Below, piece by piece: positions 25,724 through 34,218 of a stretch of 64,000 nucleotides of DNA. Both the position numbers and the translations under genes were made by a program. The notes beneath the pieces were generated by a model, which worked only from the letters and a program-made list of their open reading frames with translations, was not told the DNA's origin and did no database searches. Positions within the stretch are counted from its first letter, which is position 1. Each line of letters begins with the position of its first letter. The stretch comes from Lachnospiraceae bacterium (GTDB lineage Bacteria; Bacillota; Clostridia; Lachnospirales; Lachnospiraceae). The stretch lies in contig CAJTCL010000006.1 of assembly GCA_910575005.1 (NCBI GenBank), positions 62,001 through 126,000 on the forward strand. The letters are read 5' to 3'.

Positions 25724-27472
25724 ATGACACAAGAATCAATGATCAGTTTAGTAAGTGAACATACCTTTGGCATATGGTTTCTAATCGGGGCCGCCTTGGT
25801 GTTCTGGATGCAGGCCGGTTTTGCAATGGTGGAGGCCGGTTTTACCAGAGCCAAAAATGCCGGCAATATCCTCATGAAAAATCTTATGGATTTCTGCATC
25901 GGTACCGTTATGTTTATTTTAATTGGCTTTTCTCTGCTTTTGGGAGAAGATATGGTTGGCCTGATTGGAAAACCTGGATTTGATATCTTTACCGCTTATG
26001 CAGAGTTTGATTTTTCCAACTTTGTATTTAATCTGGTTTTCTGTGCTACCACAGCAACCATTGTATCAGGAGCTATGGCAGAACGGACAAAATTTTTATC
26101 TTATTGTATTTATTCTGGTGTGATTTCTGCCTTGATTTATCCGATTGAAGCACACTGGATTTGGGGTGGCGGCTGGTTAGCTCAGATGGGCTTCCATGAT
26201 TTTGCAGGTTCCTGTGCCATTCATATGGTAGGAGGGATTTCTGCACTGATTGGAGCAGCGATTCTTGGGCCAAGGATTGGCAAGTTTAGTAAAGATCATC
26301 AAGGTAAGATTACAAAAGTAAATGCGTTTCCAGGGCACAATCTGCCTTTGGGCTGTCTAGGCTGTTTTATTCTCTGGTTTGGCTGGTACGGATTTAATGG
26401 CGCTGCAGCTACTACCATTCCACAGTTAGGCTCTATTTTCTTGACTACCACAATTGCCCCTGCAATTGCCACAATGGTTTGTATGGTATTTACATGGGTG
26501 AAGTATGGAAAGCCAGATGTATCTATGTGTCTCAATGCTTCTCTGGCAGGACTTGTGGCGATTACCGCGCCTTGTGATGTCACGGATGCAGCGGGAGCGA
26601 TTGTGATCGGTGCAGTGGCAGGATTTTTGGTAATATTTGGGGTGTGGCTGCTGGATTACAAGCTTCATGTTGATGATCCAGTGGGTGCGGTGGCAGTACA
26701 TATGATGAACGGAATTTGGGGAACGATCGCGGTAGGACTGTTTGCAACATCTTCTGCTCCAGAGAGTGATATTGACGGTTTATTTTATGGCGGCGGATTT
26801 CATCAGCTTGGCCTTCAGTTGCTTGGTGTGGCAGCAGTGGCAGCTTGGGCGGCTGTCAGTATCACAATTACTTTTGTTATAATCAAGGCAACAATTGGAC
26901 TGCGGGTCACAGAGGAAGAGGAACTTGTGGGTCTGGATGCCACAGAGCATGGCTTAGCCTCCGCATACTCTGGTTTTAGTATTATGGATGTCTCCAGCAC
27001 AATGATGATGGATATTAATGAAAATACCAATCTAGGCACAGAAGTATATGCGAATGCTTCCCAGGCACAGAGAGATGCCGCGGTTAAAGTCATTTCCACA
27101 GTTCCACAGGCTGCCACAGGCATGTATAAGGTGGTGATTGTGGCAAAACTTTCACGTTATGATAAATTGCGCAAGTCTATGAATGATTTGGGAGTGACGG
27201 GAATGACTGTCACACAAGTGATGGGATGCGGGATTCAGAGAGGAGCCGGCGAGAAATATCGTGGTGTGGAAATGGATGCGACTTTGCTTCCTAAAGTAAA
27301 ATTGGAGATTATTGTCGGAAATATTCCAGTTGATAAAGTGATTGAGGCAGCGAAAAAAAGTCTTTATACTGGGCATATCGGCGATGGTAAGATTTTTGTA
27401 TATGATGTTGCAAAAGTTGTTAAGATTCGAACAGGTGAGGAGGATCTCTCTGCGTTGCTTGACGTAGAATAA
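25724..27472 (+). CDS. amt: Ammonium transporter fused to a PII (GlnK-like) domain
   Basis: A 582-residue fusion. Residues ~1-410 are an 11-helix Amt channel (MISLVSEHTFGIWFLIGAALVFWMQAGFAMVEAG; VAVHMMNGIWGTIAVGLFA). After a ~50-residue linker, residues ~466-582 form a PII domain (MYKVVIVAKLSRYDKLRKSM; LPKVKLEIIVGNIPVDKVIEA; GHIGDGKIFVYDV). In classical PII the T-loop reads YRGxEY and is uridylylated on Tyr51. Here it reads YRGVEM, with Met517 at that position, so uridylylation is excluded and control must be by ligands such as ATP/ADP and 2-oxoglutarate. GGGAGG sets the start at ATG 25724. Confidence 0.93.
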   Translation: MTQESMISLVSEHTFGIWFLIGAALVFWMQAGFAMVEAGFTRAKNAGNILMKNLMDFCIGTVMFILIGFSLLLGEDMVGLIGKPGFDIFTAYAEFDFSNFVFNLVFCATTATIVSGAMAERTKFLSYCIYSGVISALIYPIEAHWIWGGGWLAQMGFHDFAGSCAIHMVGGISALIGAAILGPRIGKFSKDHQGKITKVNAFPGHNLPLGCLGCFILWFGWYGFNGAAATTIPQLGSIFLTTTIAPAIATMVCMVFTWVKYGKPDVSMCLNASLAGLVAITAPCDVTDAAGAIVIGAVAGFLVIFGVWLLDYKLHVDDPVGAVAVHMMNGIWGTIAVGLFATSSAPESDIDGLFYGGGFHQLGLQLLGVAAVAAWAAVSITITFVIIKATIGLRVTEEEELVGLDATEHGLASAYSGFSIMDVSSTMMMDINENTNLGTEVYANASQAQRDAAVKVISTVPQAATGMYKVVIVAKLSRYDKLRKSMNDLGVTGMTVTQVMGCGIQRGAGEKYRGVEMDATLLPKVKLEIIVGNIPVDKVIEAAKKSLYTGHIGDGKIFVYDVAKVVKIRTGEEDLSALLDVE

Positions 27473-27478
27473 TATATG

Positions 27479-27589
27479 GTTACAGGAGTTGTTGAAAAAT
27501 GCAGATTATATAGAATATATGGATAGGATGCTTGCGTTCTAAATGCCATATTTTGTATATATCAGCTATTTTGCAGCAGCTCCTGTAAC
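27479..27589. repeat. ~110-bp imperfect palindrome
   Basis: The ends GTTACAGGAGTTGTTG (27479-27494) and CAGCAGCTCCTGTAAC (27574-27589) pair with only G-U wobbles. The interior continues with TATATAGAATATATGG against CCATATTTTGTATATA. The whole interval between amt and the pseudo-receiver gene folds as one long hairpin. It may be a MITE-like element or a terminator-like RNA. Confidence 0.7.
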
Positions 27590-27711
27590 TATTTATGTGT
27601 ATCATAAACAGTTTATCTTCAAAATGGGTAGATTTTTTGATGAAAGGCATCTATAATAGAAAGAAAGATTTTTACAAAGATAACCCCGTAATTGTACGGC
27701 AGGAGGTATTT

Positions 27712-28440
27712 ATGAAAAACAATCTGTTATTTATAAATCAAAGTCAAGAGATTATCCAAGAGTTTTTGGAGGCCATGCGTGGAGAGGATCTGGAGATTGA
27801 TACAGCGGACAATGGCCGTAAGGCGGTGACACTATTGAGAACAAAGAAGTATAAAGTAGTGGTTACTGGTATGGATCTTACTCCATTTGATGGGGCAAAA
27901 CTGATTGCCCATCTGAATCAGTATTTTCCAAAGATTGTTTGTATTGTATATACTAGACGTTTGGAATTGGCACATTTAAAATTGTTGGTCAATGAACGCA
28001 GCGTTTTTCGTATTTTTCAGAAGCCAGCGGATTTAAAAGGTGAAGTGCGCCAGGCGTTAATGGATGCTTTTGAATATTTTGATTTGCAGGATGCACAGCA
28101 ACAGGAGAAGCTGGAGTTAGAGAGAAAGTTCAGGGTTGGGCGTTTAGAGTTGGCAGAATTGGCGCGTACAGCATTGGGAAAAAAGGGGAAAGCAGAACTA
28201 GCCGTTTTTTTGCAGACAATATTAAAAGCCTATGCCGGAAATATTACAATATCATTGTCAACAAAAGAGAAACAGATGTTATTCTGGTATGAGACGGAAT
28301 TTTTGACACGGCTTCTGGAGAATGAATTTTGTGATTTGAAGAGCCTGGAAGTACTCAAGGAGAAATTAGAAGGTATGTGCACAACAACTGAGTGGAATCA
28401 TCTGGTGGTAGTGGTTGGACGGATTGAGCAAAGTTTATAA
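27712..28440 (+). CDS. Pseudo-receiver domain protein of the nitrogen block
   Basis: A 242-residue protein. The first ~125 residues have a response-regulator receiver fold, with the switch lysine in FQKPADL (Lys104). The phosphorylation pocket is degenerate: the N-terminal acidic pair is Asn9-Gln10 (LLFINQSQEI), and the phosphoacceptor position reads Gly53 in VVVTGMDLTPFDG unless Asp55 substitutes. The C-terminal ~110 residues are helical, with no DNA-binding or ANTAR signature I recognise. AGGAGG precedes ATG 27712. It follows amt beyond a long palindrome, so a role in nitrogen control is plausible but unproven. Confidence 0.65.
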   Translation: MKNNLLFINQSQEIIQEFLEAMRGEDLEIDTADNGRKAVTLLRTKKYKVVVTGMDLTPFDGAKLIAHLNQYFPKIVCIVYTRRLELAHLKLLVNERSVFRIFQKPADLKGEVRQALMDAFEYFDLQDAQQQEKLELERKFRVGRLELAELARTALGKKGKAELAVFLQTILKAYAGNITISLSTKEKQMLFWYETEFLTRLLENEFCDLKSLEVLKEKLEGMCTTTEWNHLVVVVGRIEQSL

Positions 28441-28535
28441 TATATTACACCAGCGATTAAGTTGCGGCGGAGTAATAAAGAAATGGTGTATGATAATTCA
28501 AGAATTGTAAAAGTGAATTATGAATGGAAATGCGC

Positions 28536-28589
28536 TACTGACCTGTTGATATTTTGACAGAGGGTTATCTAAATATCAGCAGGTCAGTA
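28536..28589. terminator. Convergent stem-loop between pseudo-receiver and PBP1A genes
   Basis: TACTGACCTGTTGATATT (28536-28553) pairs with AATATCAGCAGGTCAGTA (28572-28589) with one mismatch. It sits between two convergent genes. The tails are not strongly U-rich. Confidence 0.6.
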
Positions 28590-28613
28590 TATTAATGTCT
28601 TTACATTTGGAAT

Positions 28614-31355
28614 TTATTGCCTTTTTTTGTTAGGCTTGTCTTGCTCCTGTTTGGGTTTGTCAGATTCCTGATCGGGTTTGTTCTGTTCCACATCCTCTGT
28701 TGCTTCTTCGTCTTTTTTCTCATTCTCTTCTTTTTGATTTTCGCTTTGATTTTTGTTCTTATCCTCTTTTGTTTCTTTATCCTTTTTCTCATCTTCTTCT
28801 ATCTCTTCAGAAATTTCAGGAATCTCAGGAATCTCAGGTATGATAGAGGCAGCATTGTGGACAGTGCAGTAATTGTCTGCGGCAAGGTCATTGGGCAGCA
28901 GATACGCTCCATCGTCGCTATCACTAGATCCACCTACAATATAGACACGGGTATGCTTGGTTTCAGCAGGACAAAATTCATTGGCAAGCAGTCCAGAAGC
29001 AGTGCAGATCGTTGCACTGACATGATGATCGCAGTATTCTGTGGGTACAGTTCCGTCTGCGAAATATTCTGTCTCCACCATACTTCCTCTGGGATCTGCG
29101 CTGCACAGTCCTTTGACAGAAAGTTTTCCCGATTTCTTACATACAGCGGCGGTGACAATACTATTGGGTTGGGTAAATTCTTTCGGTTCCAGATTTTCAT
29201 GAATTCTTCCCATAATATTTTTCCAAAGCGTTTTAGGATTGGCCGTTAAAACGCCATCCTGGGGACTGTTGTCATCATAGCCGCACCATACCGTACAGGT
29301 ATAATAGGGGGTATAACCGGAAAATAGGACATCACGATTGCTGGTTGTGGTTCCGGTTTTGCCGGCAATTGGCATATTACCAAAATTAGCAGCGCCTCCA
29401 GTACCGGCGGTGACAACATCCTGCATAGCGTCAGTCAGCAGGAAGGCGGTAGATTCTTTGAGAACAGTGTGCCGTTCCTGTGTATTATCAATCAGGATAT
29501 TTCCGTTGTGATCTAAAATTCTGGAATAAAATCGTGGTTTTGTGTAAGTTCCAGAATTTGCAATTGTGGCATAAGCAGCGGTTAGTTCCAGGTTAGTGAC
29601 GCCTTGTGTGATGCCTCCTAGAGCCAGAGACTGCACAATATCATCTTGTACTAATGTGGTAAAGCCAAAATTCTGTAGATAATCATAACCGACCTGGGGA
29701 GAAATATCAGTCAATGTTTTGACTGTCACCACATTGATGGATTTGGTGATTGCATAGCGGATGGTAGTAAATCCACGGTAGGAATTATCATAATTGCGCA
29801 GAGAGGTGCCGTTGGTGTAAGAGTAAGGTGCATCATCCTCAACGGTGGCCAGTGTCATGCCTGCGGTGTCAAGAGCTGGGGCAAAAGCGGCCAGCACCTT
29901 AAAAGTAGATCCAGGCTGTCTTGTGGTATCAGTGGCACGGTTTAAAGTTCGGCTTCCGGTTTTATCTCCTCTGCCGCCGACAATTGCCTTCACATCCCCG
30001 CTATATTGATCAATGATTGTCACTGCTGCCTGTGGCTGCATGGTAAATACCACGGATTCACCGCCCTCAGGAATCATATCCCCATCCTGCAGAATTTCTG
30101 CTTTGTATGCATCAATAGCAGCCTGAGCCTCCTCCATGCTGGAAAAATTTAAAGAGTAGCCTGGTGAGGAGGCATTGTAGTGAGAGATCATGGTCTGATC
30201 GCTGTAATTTTTCATCTCGCCGTCTTTTTTCTTGACCGTGAGACGAAAAGAAAAAGAATACTGCGGGGCAGTGGAATAATTTTTTAGGTTATTAATTTCC
30301 TCATCGCAGATTTGCTGAATAGTTTTGTCTTGAGTGGATTCAATGGTTAATCCGCTGTTGTAGATAGCCTTATAAGCCTGAGTATCTGTGTAGCCTTTCT
30401 TCTCCACAAGATCCTCAGCCACCTGATCAATAACAGCATCTACAAAGTAAGAATTGGGATTCTCTTCTGCATATTCGATATTGATCTGTTGAATGCGGGA
30501 ATAGACATCATCCTTAAGAGCTTTTTGATATTCTTTTTCAGAAATATAACCTTGTTCCCGCATGTTTTTTAAGACTTGCCGGCGGCGTTTTTCATTGTCC
30601 TCAGGATGGCTGACGGGATTGTATGCGGAAGGATTTTTGGTAATCCCAGCGATAACCGCTCCCTCAGACAGTGTAAGTTCCGAGACATCTTTGCCAAAAT
30701 AACGGCGGGAGGCAGCTTGTACACCGAGCGTATTTTGTCCTAAATTGATGGTGTTTAAATAGTTTTCTAGTACCCAATTCTTTGATTTGACCTTAGAAAG
30801 CTCAATAGCCAAGTATTGTTCCTGGATTTTGCGCTCTACCTTTTCCATACCTGACTGGTCAACCCAGCCCTCAAAGACATTATTCTTCAACAATTGCTGA
30901 GTGATCGTGCTTGCCCCTTGGTTGAATTTAAATCCATTGCCAATGCCCTTTAGCCCAGCACGGATAATGCCTTTGATATCAATGCCGTTATGTTCGTAAA
31001 AACGCTCGTCCTCAATTGCTACAAAAGCATGTTGTACTGTTTTGGGAATCTCGTCCAGTGTCACGTAGACACGATTGGAGCCAGAAGCCACCAGTTTGGC
31101 GGTTTCATTTCCCTGGTTGTCCAACACAACAGACAGATAGCCAGTAGGGGAGGGATCAATATCAGAGATATCTGGGGCAGAATCAATGATTCCCTTAAAA
31201 ATGCCAATTCCAGCACATCCTCCAATAATGATCACAGCTAAAAAGCATACCAAAAGAGTCTTGAAGAACATAACTGTAAATTTCTTACGTACGAATGTCG
31301 TGGTGGAAGTGAGTTGTTTTTCCTTCCGAGCCACGCCCTTTTTCCCATAATCCAT
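28614..31355 (-). CDS. Class A penicillin-binding protein (PBP1A type)
   Basis: A 913-residue bifunctional peptidoglycan synthase. A cytoplasmic tail and one membrane segment (~30-55) are followed by the GT51 glycosyltransferase (EDERFYEHNGID with Glu115; GASTITQQLLKN). The transpeptidase has STFK (Ser483), the SIN motif and KTGT (Lys666). The last ~90 residues are a highly charged Glu/Lys/Asn/Gln tail (PEIPEIPEISEEIEEDEKKD). It acts on the outer membrane face, polymerising and crosslinking lipid II. AAGGAGG fixes the start at 31355. An in-frame extension to 31490 has no signal and is excluded. Confidence 0.95.
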   Translation of the reverse strand: MDYGKKGVARKEKQLTSTTTFVRKKFTVMFFKTLLVCFLAVIIIGGCAGIGIFKGIIDSAPDISDIDPSPTGYLSVVLDNQGNETAKLVASGSNRVYVTLDEIPKTVQHAFVAIEDERFYEHNGIDIKGIIRAGLKGIGNGFKFNQGASTITQQLLKNNVFEGWVDQSGMEKVERKIQEQYLAIELSKVKSKNWVLENYLNTINLGQNTLGVQAASRRYFGKDVSELTLSEGAVIAGITKNPSAYNPVSHPEDNEKRRRQVLKNMREQGYISEKEYQKALKDDVYSRIQQINIEYAEENPNSYFVDAVIDQVAEDLVEKKGYTDTQAYKAIYNSGLTIESTQDKTIQQICDEEINNLKNYSTAPQYSFSFRLTVKKKDGEMKNYSDQTMISHYNASSPGYSLNFSSMEEAQAAIDAYKAEILQDGDMIPEGGESVVFTMQPQAAVTIIDQYSGDVKAIVGGRGDKTGSRTLNRATDTTRQPGSTFKVLAAFAPALDTAGMTLATVEDDAPYSYTNGTSLRNYDNSYRGFTTIRYAITKSINVVTVKTLTDISPQVGYDYLQNFGFTTLVQDDIVQSLALGGITQGVTNLELTAAYATIANSGTYTKPRFYSRILDHNGNILIDNTQERHTVLKESTAFLLTDAMQDVVTAGTGGAANFGNMPIAGKTGTTTSNRDVLFSGYTPYYTCTVWCGYDDNSPQDGVLTANPKTLWKNIMGRIHENLEPKEFTQPNSIVTAAVCKKSGKLSVKGLCSADPRGSMVETEYFADGTVPTEYCDHHVSATICTASGLLANEFCPAETKHTRVYIVGGSSDSDDGAYLLPNDLAADNYCTVHNAASIIPEIPEIPEISEEIEEDEKKDKETKEDKNKNQSENQKEENEKKDEEATEDVEQNKPDQESDKPKQEQDKPNKKRQ

Positions 31356-31775
31356 AGTAAAGCCTCCTTCTAAAAAAACGGATAGCTTCCAGTTTGTGAA
31401 GCAGAATAATCCAAATTTGTTTATCCAAGTATTATAACAAATATGATATGGTAAATAAAGAAAAAAATCCTTAAGATGCGCTGAAATCATTTTTGTAGAT
31501 GCTTTGCGACATAATGCATGGTCTTTTGCTAAAATGTGACCAAAATTAGCTGCAACACAGTGAGAAAGCGCTGAAAATTGCTAAGTGCCAGTGTCATTTG
31601 TCCAGAAACGACCAGAATGAAAGGAAGAACCTTTGCGAATGGTGTGAGAGTAAACAATAAGATTTTCTATATATAATTGTTATAGACTTAAAATATCTCT
31701 AATTGCACTTTGTGGAAAAATATGCTAACATCAAGAGGATTGAAAGATTCAGCAGCAGTGAAAGGCGGCGCAAGC
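31356..31775. other. Divergent intergenic region PBP1A / yigZ
   Basis: About 420 bp, A+T-rich. A minus-strand -10 TATAAT (31431-31436) suits the PBP1A gene and a plus-strand TATAAT (31672-31677) suits yigZ; both have weak -35 elements. No ORF, repeat or structured RNA was recognised. Confidence 0.45.
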
Positions 31776-32429
31776 ATGGAGAATAGACCGATTAAAATAT
31801 TATATCAGGGCGGCAGCGGTGAGATCGTGGAGAAGAAATCCCGTTTTATTGCCACCATAGAGAAGATAGAGACAGAGGAGGAGGCCTTAGCCTTTATTGG
31901 CAAGATCAAGAAGCAGTACTGGGATGCAAGACATAATTGTTATGCATTTGTGGCAGGGAAAAATCAGGAGCTGCAAAGGTGCAGTGATGATGGCGAGCCA
32001 AACGGTACCGCGGGACGGCCGATGTTAGATGTGCTGCTGCGTGAGGATATCCACAATCTTGTTGTGGTTGTGACTCGCTATTTTGGCGGTACGTTATTGG
32101 GGACAGGCGGACTGGTACGCGCATATCAGAAGGCTGTGCAGGAAGGTCTTAAAAACTCTATTGTAATTGAGAAAATGCAGGGCAGGATGCTAAAAATTGA
32201 CACGGATTATAATAGTATTGGAAAGATTCAGTACATCTTGGCACAGCAGCAGATCACCGCGATGGACACAGCATATACAGATAAGGTAGAGATGCAGGTG
32301 ATGGTTCCTGTGGAGCAGTTGGAAACATTTCAGGAGGCTGTCACAGAAGGGACAAATGGAACTGCCTGTTTTGAGGCTGGTGAGCAAGTGGAGTATGCGT
32401 CTGTGGATGGAAAAATAGTTACGTTTTAG
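31776..32429 (+). CDS. yigZ: YigZ/IMPACT family protein (UPF0029)
   Basis: A 217-residue YigZ protein. The N-terminal Impact domain shows GEIVEKKSRFIATI, WDARHNCYAF, RCSDDGEPNGTAGRPML and VVTRYFGGTLLGTGGLVRAY; the C-terminal DUF1949 domain follows. Eukaryotic IMPACT is a translation regulator, while the bacterial role is unclear. The ATG at 31776 has only AAAGGCGG upstream. In-frame upstream codons to 31710 exist, so the start is less certain than the family. Confidence 0.9.
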   Translation: MENRPIKILYQGGSGEIVEKKSRFIATIEKIETEEEALAFIGKIKKQYWDARHNCYAFVAGKNQELQRCSDDGEPNGTAGRPMLDVLLREDIHNLVVVVTRYFGGTLLGTGGLVRAYQKAVQEGLKNSIVIEKMQGRMLKIDTDYNSIGKIQYILAQQQITAMDTAYTDKVEMQVMVPVEQLETFQEAVTEGTNGTACFEAGEQVEYASVDGKIVTF

Positions 32430-32466
32430 GAAGTGAAAAAAATTTTAAAAAAATTTAAAAAAAGAC

Positions 32467-32495
32467 TTGCATTTTTGATGGAATTGAGATATAAT
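32467..32495 (+). promoter_or_regulatory. tRNA-Gln promoter
   Basis: TTGCAT (32467-32472), 17-bp spacer, perfect TATAAT (32490-32495), 20 bp before the tRNA. Confidence 0.85.
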
Positions 32496-32514
32496 TCATT
32501 TTGTTGAAAAACAA

Positions 32515-32586
32515 TGGCCCATCGCCAAACGGTAAGGCAACGGACTCTGACTCCGTCATCTCAAGGTTCGAATCCTTGTGGGCCAG
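32515..32586 (+). tRNA. tRNA-Gln (CTG)
   Basis: A 72-nt cloverleaf. TGGCCCA/TGGGCCA is the acceptor; the anticodon stem ACGGA/TCCGT encloses CTCTGAC (anticodon CTG, codon CAG); the T loop is TTCGAAT. The discriminator is G. CCA is not encoded. A terminator follows at once. Confidence 0.95.
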
Positions 32587-32590
32587 CTAA

Positions 32591-32619
32591 AACCCATCAC
32601 ATATTGTGATGGGTTTTTT
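32591..32619 (+). terminator. tRNA-Gln terminator
   Basis: AACCCATCACA (32591-32601), TAT loop, TGTGATGGGTT (32605-32615), then T4 after the stem. Confidence 0.92.
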
Positions 32620-32626
32620 ATCTTAT

Positions 32627-32650
32627 TAGGAAATTCTTTCAAGTTTCCTA
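32627..32650. repeat. Small TAGGAAA hairpin, copy 1
   Basis: TAGGAAA (32627-32633) pairs with TTTCCTA (32644-32650), just before the thioesterase ribosome-binding site. A near-identical hairpin is at 38077-38100. Confidence 0.5.
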
Positions 32651-32665
32651 GATGGAGAAGAAATC

Positions 32666-33376
32666 ATGTATAGTTTTGACAGTAGGATACGTTATAGTGA
32701 AGTTGATAGTCAGGGAAAGATTACGCTGACAGCAATTTTAGATTATTTTCAGGATTGTAGTACGTTTCATTCTGAGGATTTAGGAGTGGGACTTTCTTAT
32801 TTGGCCAAGGAGAAAGTGGTATGGGTATTGTCCTCCTGGCAGATTGAGGTGAAGCGTTACCCTGAGTTTGGGGAACTGGTGACAGTAGGTACATGGCCAT
32901 ATGGTTTTCAGAGTTTTTTTGGCTATCGTAATTTCACATTGGAGAGTGATAAGGGAGAACTTTTGGCATATGCTAACTCTGTGTGGGTACTTTTGGATTT
33001 AAAAAAAGGAAGACCTGCAAAACTATCCCCAAAAATGCTGGAGGTCTATCAATTGTCACCGCAGTTGCCTATGGAATGTGAATCGAGAAAGATTTTACTT
33101 CCACAACAGATGGAGAAGCTGGAATCTTTTCCAGTGCATAAGTATCATATTGACACAAATCAGCATGTAAACAATGGGAAATATGTAAGTATGGCGTGGG
33201 AATATTTGCCTCGTGGCTTTCAAATTGGAAAGATGCGGGCGGAATATCGTAAGGCAGCAGTGTATGGTGATAGAATTTACCCATTTGTGGCATCTATGGA
33301 GGATAAAGTTACCGTTAATCTGGCAGATGAGGGTGGAAGACCGTATGCCATTGTAGAGTTGGAGGAAATGAAATGA
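32666..33376 (+). CDS. Acyl-ACP thioesterase (FatA/FatB family)
   Basis: A 236-residue double-hotdog thioesterase that releases fatty acids from acyl carrier protein. The catalytic segment is DTNQHVNNGKYV near residue 165, matching the DxNxHVNN pattern of acyl-ACP thioesterases. The N-terminal hotdog carries SEVDSQGKITLTAILDYFQDCS. ATGGAGAAG precedes ATG 32666. Its end overlaps the CvfB-like start by four bases (ATGA), so the two are translationally coupled. Confidence 0.9.
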   Translation: MYSFDSRIRYSEVDSQGKITLTAILDYFQDCSTFHSEDLGVGLSYLAKEKVVWVLSSWQIEVKRYPEFGELVTVGTWPYGFQSFFGYRNFTLESDKGELLAYANSVWVLLDLKKGRPAKLSPKMLEVYQLSPQLPMECESRKILLPQQMEKLESFPVHKYHIDTNQHVNNGKYVSMAWEYLPRGFQIGKMRAEYRKAAVYGDRIYPFVASMEDKVTVNLADEGGRPYAIVELEEMK

Positions 33377-34209
33377 TTCGATTAGGAGAAAACCAGGAGC
33401 TTGTGGTGGTAAAAAAAGTAGAGTTTGGTATCTATCTGGCAGAGGATAGTCAATCCGAGACACGTGTACTGCTTCCAGCAAAACAGGTACCAGAGCAAAT
33501 AGAGACAGGCGATAAGATGGAGGTTTTTGTATACAAGGATTCCAAAGACCGTATGATCTCCACCACACAGATACCAAAGTTGAGATTGGGAGAATTTGCC
33601 CCGCTTACCGTGGTGTCTGTTCAAAAAATAGGCGCGTTTTTAGATTGGGGTTTGGAAAAAGATTTGTTTCTTCCATATAAAGAACAGATTGGCAAAGTAC
33701 GAGAGCAAGATCAGGTGTTGGTGAGACTATATATTGATAAGAGTAAACGCCTCTGCGCCAGCATGAAGCAGATCTATGAGATGTTAGAACTCAACTCACC
33801 TTACCAGCGAGGTGATATGGTAAGCGGACGTGTCTATGAATTTAGTGATAATTTCGGAGCTTTTGTGGCGGTAGATGATCGATATTCAGCACTGATTCCC
33901 AGACATGAGGATCACAGCTTTCTGCGGATTGGAGATTGCATAGAGGCGAGAGTGACAGGGGTGAAACCGGATGGGAAACTGGATTTGACCTTGCGGGAAA
34001 AAGCATATATGCAGATGGACCAGGATGCAAAGCGAGTGCTCGAAATTCTAGAAGAGTATGCTGGCGTCCTTCCCTTTAATGACAAAGCATCCCCAGAAAT
34101 TATTATGCGGGAGACCAAAATGAGTAAGAATGCCTTTAAGCGTGCGGTAGGGCGTTTGTATAAGGAGCATCAGATTGAAATTACAGAAAAATGTATTCGC
34201 AAGATATAG
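33373..34209 (+). CDS. CvfB-like S1 RNA-binding protein
   Basis: A 278-residue protein of the CvfB/YitL type. Three S1-like beta-barrels follow one another (LVVVKKVEFGIYLAEDSQSETRVLLP; APLTVVSVQKIGAFLDWGLEKDLFLP; GDMVSGRVYEFSDNFGAFVAVDDRYSALIP), then a winged helix (FNDKASPEIIMRETKMSKNAFKRAVGRLYK). CvfB of Staphylococcus binds RNA and affects virulence gene expression. Here it shares an operon with the thioesterase and the CPBP protease. Confidence 0.9.
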   Translation: MIRLGENQELVVVKKVEFGIYLAEDSQSETRVLLPAKQVPEQIETGDKMEVFVYKDSKDRMISTTQIPKLRLGEFAPLTVVSVQKIGAFLDWGLEKDLFLPYKEQIGKVREQDQVLVRLYIDKSKRLCASMKQIYEMLELNSPYQRGDMVSGRVYEFSDNFGAFVAVDDRYSALIPRHEDHSFLRIGDCIEARVTGVKPDGKLDLTLREKAYMQMDQDAKRVLEILEEYAGVLPFNDKASPEIIMRETKMSKNAFKRAVGRLYKEHQIEITEKCIRKI

Positions 34210-34218
34210 GAGGGTATC

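Noticed and set aside
27712-28440. Identifying the pseudo-receiver protein as the ANTAR regulator of the amt leader
   Set aside because: Its C-terminus shows no ANTAR helical signature.
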